Source: Micromonospora rubida
GTDB taxonomy: Bacteria > Actinomycetota > Actinomycetes > Mycobacteriales > Micromonosporaceae
Reading direction: 5' to 3'
Length of the DNA stretch: 64,000 bases
Assembly: GCF_009908295.1 (NCBI RefSeq)
Contig: NZ_JAAALO010000001.1
Coordinates: 868,001-932,000 of the forward strand
Shown here: in pieces, positions 42,077-49,788 of the stretch
How the letters are laid out: each line of letters opens with the position of its first letter
Numbering within the stretch: position 1 is the first letter of the stretch
Made by a program: the position numbers and the translations under genes
Notes under the pieces: generated by a model
What the model saw: only the letters and a program-made list of their open reading frames with translations
Databases searched by the model: none
What the model was told of the DNA's origin: nothing

Positions 42077-42089
42077 ATTTGCTGCAAAT
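42077..42089. promoter_or_regulatory. LacI-type operator palindrome
   Basis: ATTTGC-T-GCAAAT is a perfect palindrome around one central base, 50 nt before the start of the sugar transporter gene. Symmetric sites of this kind are typical of LacI-family sugar repressors. Confidence 0.5.
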
Positions 42090-42138
42090 GATGCCTTAAG
42101 GGCATGTTCGGCGACTCGGTGGTTGCGGGAGAGGTGCT

Positions 42139-43572
42139 GTGACGGCGGACAAGAGCGCAGCCGGTCGAGGGAGGCCACCCAGGCGCTACCTCGTGGCGGT
42201 GGTGTCGATCGTCGTCCTCTCCGGCGCGCTCTTCGGCTACGACCAGGGGGTCATCAGCGGCGCGCTCCGGGAGATCCGCCGGACGTTCGACGTGGACACC
42301 TTCGCGGTGGAGGCGGCGGCGAGCTGGGTGACCCTTGGCGCGCTGGTGGGGGCCCTGGCCGGCGGACACCTCGCGGACCGGATAGGGCGGCGGGGGGCGC
42401 TGTGGGTCGCCGCCGGCACGTTCGTCGCAGGCGCGATCGTCCAGTCGGTGGCGCCCACGATCGGCGTGCTGGTCGGCGCCCGGCTGATCCTCGGGCTGGG
42501 GATCGGGGTGGCGTCGGTCGCGGGCCCGATGTTCGCGGCCGAGGCCGCGCCGGAACGTATCCGCGGTGCCCTGGTGGCGGTCTACCAGCTCTCCATCACA
42601 TTCGCGATTTTCATCGGCTATCTCGCCGACGAGACCTTCACCCGGGCCGGGTCGTGGCGCTACCTGCTGGGCACTGCCGCCCTGCTGGGAGTGGCCCTCA
42701 CGCTGATCACCGTCGTGATACCGGATTCCGCCGTGTGGTACCTCAAACGGGGCGATCGGCACCGCGCCGAACAGTCGCTGAGCCGGACGGTGCCGCAGGC
42801 GAAGGTGCAGACCAGGCTGCAGGACATCCAGAAGAGCCTGCACGGCAGGAAGGCGGGCTGGCGGGAGATCCTCTCCCCGAGGTGGCGGCGCCCCCTCGCG
42901 CTGGGGGTCGGACTGGCGCTGTTCCAGCAGACGACCGGCATCAACGGGATCATCTACTACGCGGACTCGATCTTCTCGGCGGCGGGCTTCCGCACGCCTG
43001 AGGCGCAACTGTCCGCCACCACGTGGGCGATCGGAGCTGTCGACACGGTCTTCACCCTGGTCGCGGTGGCCTTCCTGGACCGGGTCGGCCGGCGACCGCT
43101 GTTGCTGGTGGGACTGTTGGGCATGACCGCCGCGCTCGTCGTGGTGAGCCTCAGCTTCCTGAAGCTGGGATCGGGGACGCAGGGGGAAGGGAGGGCCGGC
43201 CCCTCCGACGCGGGGATCTTCCTCCTGGTCGGCGTGGTCCTCTTCGTCGCCTTCTACGCCATGTCGATCGGCCCGACCGCGTGGACCGTCATCAACGAGA
43301 TCTTTCCCGGGCCGATCCGCGGTCGGTGCGTGGCCATCGCCACCGCGACCCACTGGGGCACCGAGTACCTGATCACGCAGTTCTTCCTGAGCCTGCTCGG
43401 GACGCTCGGCAGAGCCGGCGTCTTCGCGCTCTTCGCCGGGCTCTGTGTCCTCGGCTTCCTGTTCATCTGGCGGTACCTGCCCGAGACGAAGGGCAAGACG
43501 CTCGAGCAGATCCAGGACATGTGGCAGAACGACCGCCCCGCACGACCACACCGGTCGGCGCGGCGGGTGTGA
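42139..43572 (+). CDS. MFS sugar:proton symporter (sugar porter family)
   Basis: 477 aa, GTG start with GGGAGAGG upstream. Family signatures are in place: GYDQGVISGAL in TM1, DRIGRRG between TM2 and TM3, a 12-helix hydrophobic pattern, QQTTGINGIIYYA in TM7, DRVGRRPL between TM8 and TM9, and the C-terminal PETKGKTLEQI. The usual PESPRWL is changed to PDSAVWYL, an acceptable variant. It would import a monosaccharide by proton symport at the cytoplasmic membrane. The palindrome at 42077-42089 suggests repression in the absence of sugar. A stem-loop follows directly, so it appears monocistronic. Confidence 0.93.
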   Translation: MTADKSAAGRGRPPRRYLVAVVSIVVLSGALFGYDQGVISGALREIRRTFDVDTFAVEAAASWVTLGALVGALAGGHLADRIGRRGALWVAAGTFVAGAIVQSVAPTIGVLVGARLILGLGIGVASVAGPMFAAEAAPERIRGALVAVYQLSITFAIFIGYLADETFTRAGSWRYLLGTAALLGVALTLITVVIPDSAVWYLKRGDRHRAEQSLSRTVPQAKVQTRLQDIQKSLHGRKAGWREILSPRWRRPLALGVGLALFQQTTGINGIIYYADSIFSAAGFRTPEAQLSATTWAIGAVDTVFTLVAVAFLDRVGRRPLLLVGLLGMTAALVVVSLSFLKLGSGTQGEGRAGPSDAGIFLLVGVVLFVAFYAMSIGPTAWTVINEIFPGPIRGRCVAIATATHWGTEYLITQFFLSLLGTLGRAGVFALFAGLCVLGFLFIWRYLPETKGKTLEQIQDMWQNDRPARPHRSARRV

Positions 43573-43578
43573 GCCGAT

Positions 43579-43624
43579 GGTCGGCGGGACCGGCCACGTC
43601 GTCGCCGGCGCGGTCCCGCCGACC
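43579..43624 (+). terminator. stem-loop after the sugar transporter gene
   Basis: 13-bp perfect arms (GGTCGGCGGGACC and its complement) around a 20-nt loop, with no T-tract. It lies between two co-oriented genes and may attenuate or terminate transcription. Confidence 0.5.
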
Positions 43625-43640
43625 GGATACCCTCGCCGTC

Positions 43641-44621
43641 GTGACGCACGAGAACGAGATCACCGAGCCGACCGACTTGTGCCTTCCGGGCGGGCGGCTC
43701 CAGCCCGCCGCGGTGGGCTGGAGCCGCCACCCGGTGCACCGGGCGAACCTGCGCGGCTGGGGCCGCAACAAGCGCTGGGAGTACTGGGGCTTCGTCACCC
43801 CGACCCACATCATCGGTCTGGTCGCCTCGTCGCTGGACTACGCGGGCGTGCACGGCCTCTACGTGCTCGACCGGGCGACGAAGGTCGAGATCGACAGGGG
43901 CGCGGTGGTCCCCTTCGCCCGGGGCGCGGTCTTCCCGCCGGTCAGCGGGGCAGGCGCCGTGCGCGCCCGCGGCGGCGGGCTCTCGATCGACATCGACCAG
44001 GAAGCCTCGGGGACCACGATCCGCGCCACCGCCCCCGGTCTGGAGGTCGATCTCGTGGTGCCGCTGCCGGCGGGTCACGAGTCGCTCGGCGTGGTGGTGC
44101 CCTGGAGCACCCGCCGGTTCCAGTACACCGTCAAGGACGTCGGCCGCCCGGTTCGCGGCACGCTGCGGGTGAACGGGGTGGACCATCCGGTCGCCGAGGC
44201 GGACTCCTTCGCCGTCCTCGACCACGGGCGCGGCAGATGGCCGTACGCGGTCCGCTGGAACTGGGCCGCCGGCAGCGGCCCGGGCCGGGCGATCCAGCTC
44301 GGCGGCAAGTGGACCGACGGCACCGGCTCGACCGAGAACGGCCTCTTCGTCGACGGCCGGCTGCACAAGATCGGCGACGAGCTGCGCTGGGAGTACGACC
44401 GTTCCGACTGGCTGCGGCCGTGGCGGATCAGCGGTGAGCGGGTGGCGGTGGAGTTCCACCCGTTCCACGAGAAGATCGCCCGGACCAACTTCGGTGTGCT
44501 CGCCAGCGAGACGCACCAGTGCTTCGGGCACTTCACCGGCTGGGCTGCCGCCGACGACGGCGAGCGGGTCGACCTGGACGGCCTGGTCGGCTGGGCCGAG
44601 GAAGCGCGCAACCGCTGGTAG
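43641..44621 (+). CDS. DUF2804 family protein
   Basis: 326 aa from the GTG at 43641; no obvious Shine-Dalgarno, but the family N-terminus EITEPTDLCLPGGRLQPAAV begins just after it. Conserved blocks: NLRGWGRNKRWEYWGF, FQYTVKDVGRPVRG, VLDHGRGRWPYAVRWNWA and STENGLFVDGRLHKI. No signal peptide or membrane helix is seen. The family has no established function that I know of; its fold is probably beta-rich and related to carotenoid hydratase/AttH-like proteins (uncertain). It ends at a terminator shared with the convergent GH2 gene. Confidence 0.85.
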   Translation: MTHENEITEPTDLCLPGGRLQPAAVGWSRHPVHRANLRGWGRNKRWEYWGFVTPTHIIGLVASSLDYAGVHGLYVLDRATKVEIDRGAVVPFARGAVFPPVSGAGAVRARGGGLSIDIDQEASGTTIRATAPGLEVDLVVPLPAGHESLGVVVPWSTRRFQYTVKDVGRPVRGTLRVNGVDHPVAEADSFAVLDHGRGRWPYAVRWNWAAGSGPGRAIQLGGKWTDGTGSTENGLFVDGRLHKIGDELRWEYDRSDWLRPWRISGERVAVEFHPFHEKIARTNFGVLASETHQCFGHFTGWAAADDGERVDLDGLVGWAEEARNRW

Positions 44622-44625
44622 CGCG

Positions 44626-44655
44626 CCGGTCCGGCGGCACCGTCCGCCGGACCGG
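44626..44655. terminator. stem-loop between convergent DUF2804 and GH2 genes
   Basis: Perfect 12-bp stem (CCGGTCCGGCGG and complement) with a 6-nt loop, lacking a T-tract. Its position between convergent genes fits a bidirectional terminator. Confidence 0.7.
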
Positions 44656-44664
44656 TCGAAGGAC

Positions 44665-46470
44665 TCAGAGCCGCAGCCGGCCGTTGACCTGCCGGACCGC
44701 GTCCTCGGGCAGCTTGAGCACCCGCCGGTCGTAGCTGAACAGGCCGTTCAGTTCGTCCTCCACGTCGGACAGTTGGGTGTAGACGGTGGCCGCGAGACCG
44801 GCCGGGATCGCGGGCACGATCTGCTCGTCGTGCAGCCGGGTGAACGCCCCGGCCAGTTCGGCGTCGGTGCGGAAGCGCTTGTACCCGAACTCGGCCGGCC
44901 CGAAGGCGTGCCCGTCGAGGCGCAGGGTGTAGCCGCCGTACTCGGAGAGCACCAGGGCCCGCCGGTCCCGGCCGGGCGCGGCGCCGTCGCGGACCGCTCC
45001 CCCGCCCGGCGTGGCGTCGCGGCGTGACCGGCGCCGCGACGCGCGGAAGCGACGGAAGTAGACGTGCAGGCTGCGCAGGTCGCCGCCGCCCTGGTCGTGC
45101 CAGCCGCTGGCGTGGTCGACGGTCCGGGTCGGATCGAGGGCGGCCACCTCCCGGGCGACCTCGGCGGCGTCGAACTGCCCCCAGCCCTCGTTGAACGGCA
45201 CCCAGACGGCGATGCTCACCACGTTGCGCAGGTGCTCGACGGTCTCGCGCGCCTCGGCGCGGAACTCGTCGCGGCCGGCCGCGTCGGCGCGGCCGAACCA
45301 GCGCCGCCAACGGCCCCGGTCGGGCAGCCGCAGCGGCGTCAGCACCGGTGCGGTGACCACCAGCGGGCGGTACGTGCTGCCACCGTTGACCATGTCCTGC
45401 CAGACCAGGATGCCGAGCCGGTCGCAGTGGTGGTACCAGCGCAGCGGCTCGATCTTGATGTGTTTGCGCAGCATGGTGAAGCCGAGCCGCTTCATCGCGG
45501 CGATGTCGGCGACCATCGCCGCGTCCGACGGAGCGGTGTAGAGGCCGTCCGGCCAGTAGCCCTGGTCCAGCACCCCGGCGTGGAAGTACGGCTCCCCGTT
45601 GAGCAGCAGCCGGGGCACCCCGTCCGCGTCCGGCCCGACCCCGAACGAGCGCATGCCCACGTAGCCGCGTACGTGGTCGTCGCCGTAGCCGACGGTCACG
45701 TCGTACAGGAACGGGTCCTCGGGGGTCCAGGGGCGCACCTCGGGCAGCGGCAGGCGCACGGCGGTCCCGGCGGCGGCGCTCGCCTCGGCGACCACGACGC
45801 CGCCGGCCAGGACCCGGATCTCCGCGTCGCCCACGGCCCCGCTCGCGTGCACGGTCACCTCGACACAGCCCTGCGCCAGGTGGGGCGTGAGGGTGAGCCG
45901 CTCGACGTGGGCCTCGGGGACGCACTCGGCCCAGACGGTCTGCCAGATCCCGGACTGGGCGGTGTACCAGATGCCGCCCCGGCGCAGCTTCTGCTTGCCG
46001 CGCGCGTGGTAGCTCGTGTCGCTGTCGTCGCGCACCGCGACGACCAGCACGTTCTCGCCGTCGCGCAGGGCGTCGGTGACGTCGCAGCGCACCGGCAGGT
46101 AGCCGCCGGTGCGCCCACCGACGGGCACCCCGTTGAGCAGGACGGAGCAGGTCTGGTCCACCGCGCCGAAGTGCAGCAGCACCCGGTGGCCGGGCCGGTG
46201 GAAGCCGTCGGGCAGCCGCAGCGTGCGGCGGTACCAGAGGGTCTGGCCGGGCAGCAGTTGCCGCCCCACCCCGGACAGCGGCGCCTCCGGGGAGAAGGGC
46301 ACCAGGATCTCGCCGTCGTAGCGCGCCGGCTCCCGGGCGTCGTCGGTGATCGCGTACGCCCACCGGCCGTTGAGGTTGAGGTGGCTGTCCCGGACCAACT
46401 GCGGGCGCGGGTACTCGGGCAGCACCCGGTCGGGGTCGAGGGCCTCGCCCCACTCGGTCGTCAGCGTCAC
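44665..46470 (-). CDS. glycoside hydrolase family 2 enzyme
   Basis: 601 aa from the GTG at 46470, overlapping the stop of the upstream transporter gene by 4 bases (GTGA). Layout: sugar-binding jelly roll (NLNGRWAYAI, WYRRTLRLP, LHFGAVDQTCSVLLNGVPVG), Ig-like domain, TIM barrel (LLRKHIKIEPLRWYHHCDRLG with F-T-M before it). Predicted acid/base Glu428 in WVPFNEGW and nucleophile Glu510 in VLSEYGGY. No signal peptide, so it acts in the cytoplasm on imported oligosaccharide. GH2 includes beta-galactosidases, beta-mannosidases and beta-glucuronidases; the sequence does not settle which. A low-complexity Arg-rich insert near residues 470-500 separates the two catalytic strands. Coupling with the MFS gene suggests uptake and hydrolysis of one substrate. 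Confidence 0.92.
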   Translation of the reverse strand: MTLTTEWGEALDPDRVLPEYPRPQLVRDSHLNLNGRWAYAITDDAREPARYDGEILVPFSPEAPLSGVGRQLLPGQTLWYRRTLRLPDGFHRPGHRVLLHFGAVDQTCSVLLNGVPVGGRTGGYLPVRCDVTDALRDGENVLVVAVRDDSDTSYHARGKQKLRRGGIWYTAQSGIWQTVWAECVPEAHVERLTLTPHLAQGCVEVTVHASGAVGDAEIRVLAGGVVVAEASAAAGTAVRLPLPEVRPWTPEDPFLYDVTVGYGDDHVRGYVGMRSFGVGPDADGVPRLLLNGEPYFHAGVLDQGYWPDGLYTAPSDAAMVADIAAMKRLGFTMLRKHIKIEPLRWYHHCDRLGILVWQDMVNGGSTYRPLVVTAPVLTPLRLPDRGRWRRWFGRADAAGRDEFRAEARETVEHLRNVVSIAVWVPFNEGWGQFDAAEVAREVAALDPTRTVDHASGWHDQGGGDLRSLHVYFRRFRASRRRSRRDATPGGGAVRDGAAPGRDRRALVLSEYGGYTLRLDGHAFGPAEFGYKRFRTDAELAGAFTRLHDEQIVPAIPAGLAATVYTQLSDVEDELNGLFSYDRRVLKLPEDAVRQVNGRLRL

Positions 46471-47834
46471 GCGTCTTCCCTCCCGATCCGGTGGCGGCGC
46501 AGGGCGAGCACCGGCACGACGATGAGCGTCAGCACGGCCAGCGCCATCAGGAAGATGCCCGGCGTCGGCACCTGCTTGACCACCCCCAGGTCCTGGTACG
46601 TCTCGTCGGCGTTGCTGATCACCACCGCGCCCAGGTACGGGCCGATCAGCATCGGGATCAGGATGGCGAAGACCATCCGCAGCCCCTGCACGTGACCGGC
46701 CCGCTCCGGCGGCGAGTAGTCCCGCACCAGCGCGCCCAGCGGCGCCAGCACCAGCATGAAACCCGACATCATCACGATCCCGGCGCCGATCACCGGCAGC
46801 GTGCCCCGGGCCAGGAACATCAGCAGCAGGCCGGTGCCGTAGACGGCCGCCGCCGGCAGCACGAACCGGACCTTGCCGACCCGGTCGATCACCCGACCGG
46901 CGAGCACGCTGACCACCGACGCGGTCACCAGCACGACGGCGAGCACCACGGCGTACCCCTCGACCTTGAGGTAGCGCTGTAGGTAGATGACCAGGTACGG
47001 CAGGAAGACCTGCGTCGAGATGCCCCAGACCGACCAGGCGGTCAGGGCCAGGTAGAGGCCCGGATTGGCGCGCATCGCGGACGGCCGCAGGCCGTGGAAC
47101 ACCGAGCGCAGGTAACCGGCGTCGTTGCGTACCAGGGTGGGGCTGTCCTCGACCAGGAACCAGGCGGCGACGCCGGCCACGGCCATCACCGCCCCGATGA
47201 TCAGAAAGAAGGTCCGCCAGTCACCGGCGCGGGCCAGCCCGTCGAAGCCACCGAAGATCACCAGCATGGCGAGCAGCGGCATGATCGCCAGCACCGCCTC
47301 GACCCGGCCACGGTTGGCCGGCCGAGTCACGTCGGTCACCCACGCCTGGAACGCCGCGTCGTTGGCACCCGAGCCGAGGAACGACATCAGGCAGTCCAGC
47401 GCGATCACCGCGAGCACGGTGAGCAGGACGACGTTCGCCACCGGCGCGATGTCACCCGTCGCGCCCACGGTGAGGAAGCCGAACGCGGCGGTGCAGACGC
47501 CCCAGAGCAGGTAGCCGCCCGCGACGAACGCCCGGCGTCGCCCGAGGCGGTCGGAGAGCGCGCCCAGCAGCAGGGTGGCGAGCGTCGCGGTGGCGGCGCT
47601 GGCGGCGACCATCGTGGCGATCACGGTCGGGTCGTCGGTGATCGTGTCGTAGACGAAGAGGTTCAGATAGATGTTCTCGACCGTCCAGGCCATCTGGCCC
47701 ACCAGGCCGAGCAGCACCACCGCGACCCAGGTACGCGACCGCAGCCGCGCGGGACCGTCGGTGGGCACGTCGGTGGTGCTGCGGACGTCGGCGCGCGGCT
47801 GGGCCGGGGGCGGTAGCGGGTGCGGGACGGACAT
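46467..47834 (-). CDS. MFS transporter coupled to GH2 enzyme
   Basis: 455 aa from the ATG at 47834, with GAGGAG 6 nt upstream; the frame extends 14 codons further without a comparable site. About 12 hydrophobic helices, SDRLGRRRAF after TM2, IDRVGKVRFV in the central repeat, and YSPPERAGHVQGLRM late. The pattern resembles GPH/SLC45-like MFS carriers for glycosides or disaccharides. Overlap with the glycosidase gene implies co-translation, and it probably imports that enzyme's substrate. The specific sugar is unknown. Confidence 0.88.
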   Translation of the reverse strand: MSVPHPLPPPAQPRADVRSTTDVPTDGPARLRSRTWVAVVLLGLVGQMAWTVENIYLNLFVYDTITDDPTVIATMVAASAATATLATLLLGALSDRLGRRRAFVAGGYLLWGVCTAAFGFLTVGATGDIAPVANVVLLTVLAVIALDCLMSFLGSGANDAAFQAWVTDVTRPANRGRVEAVLAIMPLLAMLVIFGGFDGLARAGDWRTFFLIIGAVMAVAGVAAWFLVEDSPTLVRNDAGYLRSVFHGLRPSAMRANPGLYLALTAWSVWGISTQVFLPYLVIYLQRYLKVEGYAVVLAVVLVTASVVSVLAGRVIDRVGKVRFVLPAAAVYGTGLLLMFLARGTLPVIGAGIVMMSGFMLVLAPLGALVRDYSPPERAGHVQGLRMVFAILIPMLIGPYLGAVVISNADETYQDLGVVKQVPTPGIFLMALAVLTLIVVPVLALRRHRIGREDA

Positions 47835-47983
47835 GGCGACCTCCTCGGCGGTCAGCACATGATGAACCACGCTCACCTTCTGCGAGAACGGGGTACGCCC
47901 AACCCGAACTCAGGCCCGACCGGCTCCCGCCCACGAAGGCCCGCGTCGTCGACTCCGCAGTCCGGTCAACGCGACGGCGGGGC

Positions 47984-48805
47984 CTACCTCGACACGTACG
48001 CCGAGACGACCGGGGTGCCGTCGGCGCGGGTGACCGCGAAGAACGACAACGCGCCCACGTCCACCGGCGCCTCGCCGGTGACCTCCGGCACGGTGTCGGA
48101 GCCGACCCAGCCGGCAACCAGGTGGGTGTTGCCGTCCGTGGTCACCGCGTAGAGCTGGTACCGGGTGCCGGGCCTCAGTTTGGTGACGGTGGCTCGTACG
48201 GTGACCGCCCCGTCGTGTCCGACGGCGACGACCGAGAGGGTGGCTCCGTCCATACCCGCGGCGGCGGTGGCGGCGAGCGTGACGTCCACCGGCGCGGTCC
48301 GGCCACTGTCCCCGTCTTCGCCCTCGGCCGCGAGGCCGATGAACAACCCGGCCGCGATCAGCACCGCCAGCACCGGGCCGGCGATGCCGAGCAGGCTTCT
48401 GGCGCGTACCGAACGCCGGGTCCCGGGACGGCTCGCCGACGAGGGCCTGCCGGGCCCGGCTCGCACGGTGCCAGCCCTGGTTCGGGTACGCGAGGCGGCG
48501 TCGGAGACCGGCCGGTCGGCCACCGGCGGTGCCGGCCCTGACGTCGCGGCCCCTGACGTCGCGGCCGCCGCGTCCCGCGCCGGAAGCCCTGGCGCACCGA
48601 ACTCCTCGACGATCCCGCGCCTGTCCTCGTCGGAGATCAGCGCCAGCACGGCGACCACCTCACCGAGTTCGTCGGACTCCGCGAGGCAGGCAGGGCAGAC
48701 CGCGAGGTGGCGCTCCACCTCCTCACGCTCCTGCGGATTCAACGAGCCCAGCAGGTACATCCCAAGCGATTGCCGCACATGCCATTCATCGGTGGAGTCC
48801 GTCAC
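47984..48805 (-). CDS. zinc-finger anti-sigma factor
   Basis: 273 aa from the GTG at 48805; an in-frame GTG at 48829 adds 8 residues. The cytosolic N-terminus has the ZAS motif H33-x3-C37-x2-C40 (HLAVCPAC) preceded by the helix LGMYLLGSLNPQEREEVE. A Pro/Ala-rich linker, one transmembrane helix near residues 140-165 (LLGIAGPVLAVLIAAGLFIG) and an extracellular beta-rich domain follow. That domain (VTKLRPGTRYQLYAV, LVAGWVGSD, PVDVGALSFFAV) resembles the usual RskA C-terminus. It would hold an ECF sigma factor inactive until an envelope signal releases it. No sigma gene is adjacent, which is unusual. Confidence 0.88.
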   Translation of the reverse strand: MTDSTDEWHVRQSLGMYLLGSLNPQEREEVERHLAVCPACLAESDELGEVVAVLALISDEDRRGIVEEFGAPGLPARDAAAATSGAATSGPAPPVADRPVSDAASRTRTRAGTVRAGPGRPSSASRPGTRRSVRARSLLGIAGPVLAVLIAAGLFIGLAAEGEDGDSGRTAPVDVTLAATAAAGMDGATLSVVAVGHDGAVTVRATVTKLRPGTRYQLYAVTTDGNTHLVAGWVGSDTVPEVTGEAPVDVGALSFFAVTRADGTPVVSAYVSR

Positions 48806-49097
48806 TCGGCATCCGATCCTCAAAGCCACTCCGGCGATTTACTGTTCTTAATACGGGCGCCTCCGTCATCCGGTTCACGGTTGCGGGCGGCGACTTTGCC
48901 GGCGGCCCCGATGTCGGGCCCGGACGCATGCGGGAAACGTCGCCGACATATTCACCGGCGCCCTCGAAGCCGCCGGAGAGCCCCCCGATCGGGGGACAAG
49001 CCGCGCCCCGCCGGAAAGTGGCCCGGTCCGTGAACCACGCCGCGAACCTGTCCGTCTTCAAGTCGGCGACATACCCAGGCGGGCCGTGGAGGTAGAT
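48806..49097. other. divergent intergenic region
   Basis: 292 bp between the anti-sigma and response-regulator genes. I see no gene and no promoter that I would defend, although TATTAA on the minus strand near 48850 is AT-rich for this genome. Confidence 0.4.
49088..49092 (+). promoter_or_regulatory. ribosome binding site deciding the regulator start
   Basis: GGAGG ends 5 nt before the GTG at 49098. The in-frame GTG at 49086 overlaps this site, so 49098 is the better start. Confidence 0.75.
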
Positions 49098-49745
49098 GTG
49101 TTCAGCGTCGCGATCGTCGACGAACAACCCGTGTCCCGGGCTGGCATGGAGAAACTCGTGTCGGACGACCCGGCGTTGGAGGTGGTGGCCTCGGTCGGTG
49201 CGATCGACGACCTGCCGCACACCGGCCGGGACGCGTACTGTGTCGTGATCGTCGATCTGCCGGCGCGTGGCGGCGGCAGATCCCTGGAGATCATTTCCAG
49301 GGTCGCCGGGATCGGCCGGCCGCTGGTGTGCGCGTCCTGGGAGCAGCCGCCCACGCTCCTGGCCACGATCCGCGCCGGGGCACGGGGTTGCATCACGCGG
49401 CACACCGAGCAGACCGCGGTCCGCGACGCGCTGCGCATCGTCGCCAAGGGCGGCTTCTACCTGTGCCCCCGGCTGGTCGGCCGGTTCCAGACCGAATTGA
49501 CCCGGCAGGCCGACGATGACCCGAGCGGCCTGGCTCCCCGAGAGGTCGAGACGCTCCGGTGGATCGCGCTCGGCTTCACGCACGCGCAGGTCGCCACCCG
49601 GATGGGCCTGTCGCAGGCCACGGTGAACACCTACGCGAAGCGGATCCGCGCCAAGCTGAACGTCAGCAACAAGGCGGAGCTGACCCGGATGGCGATCGAG
49701 CTGGGGCACCTGACGGAGAGCCGGCAGACGTACCCGGCTGCGTAG
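49098..49745 (+). CDS. LuxR/NarL-type response regulator with atypical receiver
   Basis: 215 aa. Receiver domain: acidic pair D8-E9 (AIVDEQP), phosphoacceptor D53 (VIVDLP), S80 in place of Thr/Ser, but the near-invariant Lys is Arg101 (GARGCITR). The C-terminus is a LuxR HTH (LAPREVETLRWIALGFTHAQ, QATVNTYAKRIRAKLNV). No sensor kinase is adjacent, so it is an orphan regulator; phosphorylation-independent control is possible. It is convergent with the 690-aa gene and divergent from the anti-sigma gene. Targets are unknown. Confidence 0.9.
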   Translation: MFSVAIVDEQPVSRAGMEKLVSDDPALEVVASVGAIDDLPHTGRDAYCVVIVDLPARGGGRSLEIISRVAGIGRPLVCASWEQPPTLLATIRAGARGCITRHTEQTAVRDALRIVAKGGFYLCPRLVGRFQTELTRQADDDPSGLAPREVETLRWIALGFTHAQVATRMGLSQATVNTYAKRIRAKLNVSNKAELTRMAIELGHLTESRQTYPAA

Positions 49746-49768
49746 CCGCCGTGGCGGCTACGCAGCCG
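49735..49768. terminator. 16-bp palindrome overlapping the regulator stop codon
   Basis: Perfect arms 49735-49750 and 49753-49768 (CGGCTGCGTAGCCGCC and its complement). There is no T-tract. Its location between convergent genes fits a bidirectional terminator. Confidence 0.7.
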
Positions 49769-49788
49769 GTGTCCTGCGCCGACGCCCA

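Noticed and set aside
42123..43001. Second plus-strand frame overlapping the sugar porter gene
   Set aside because: Arg/Gly-rich shadow frame without hydrophobic helices or motifs.
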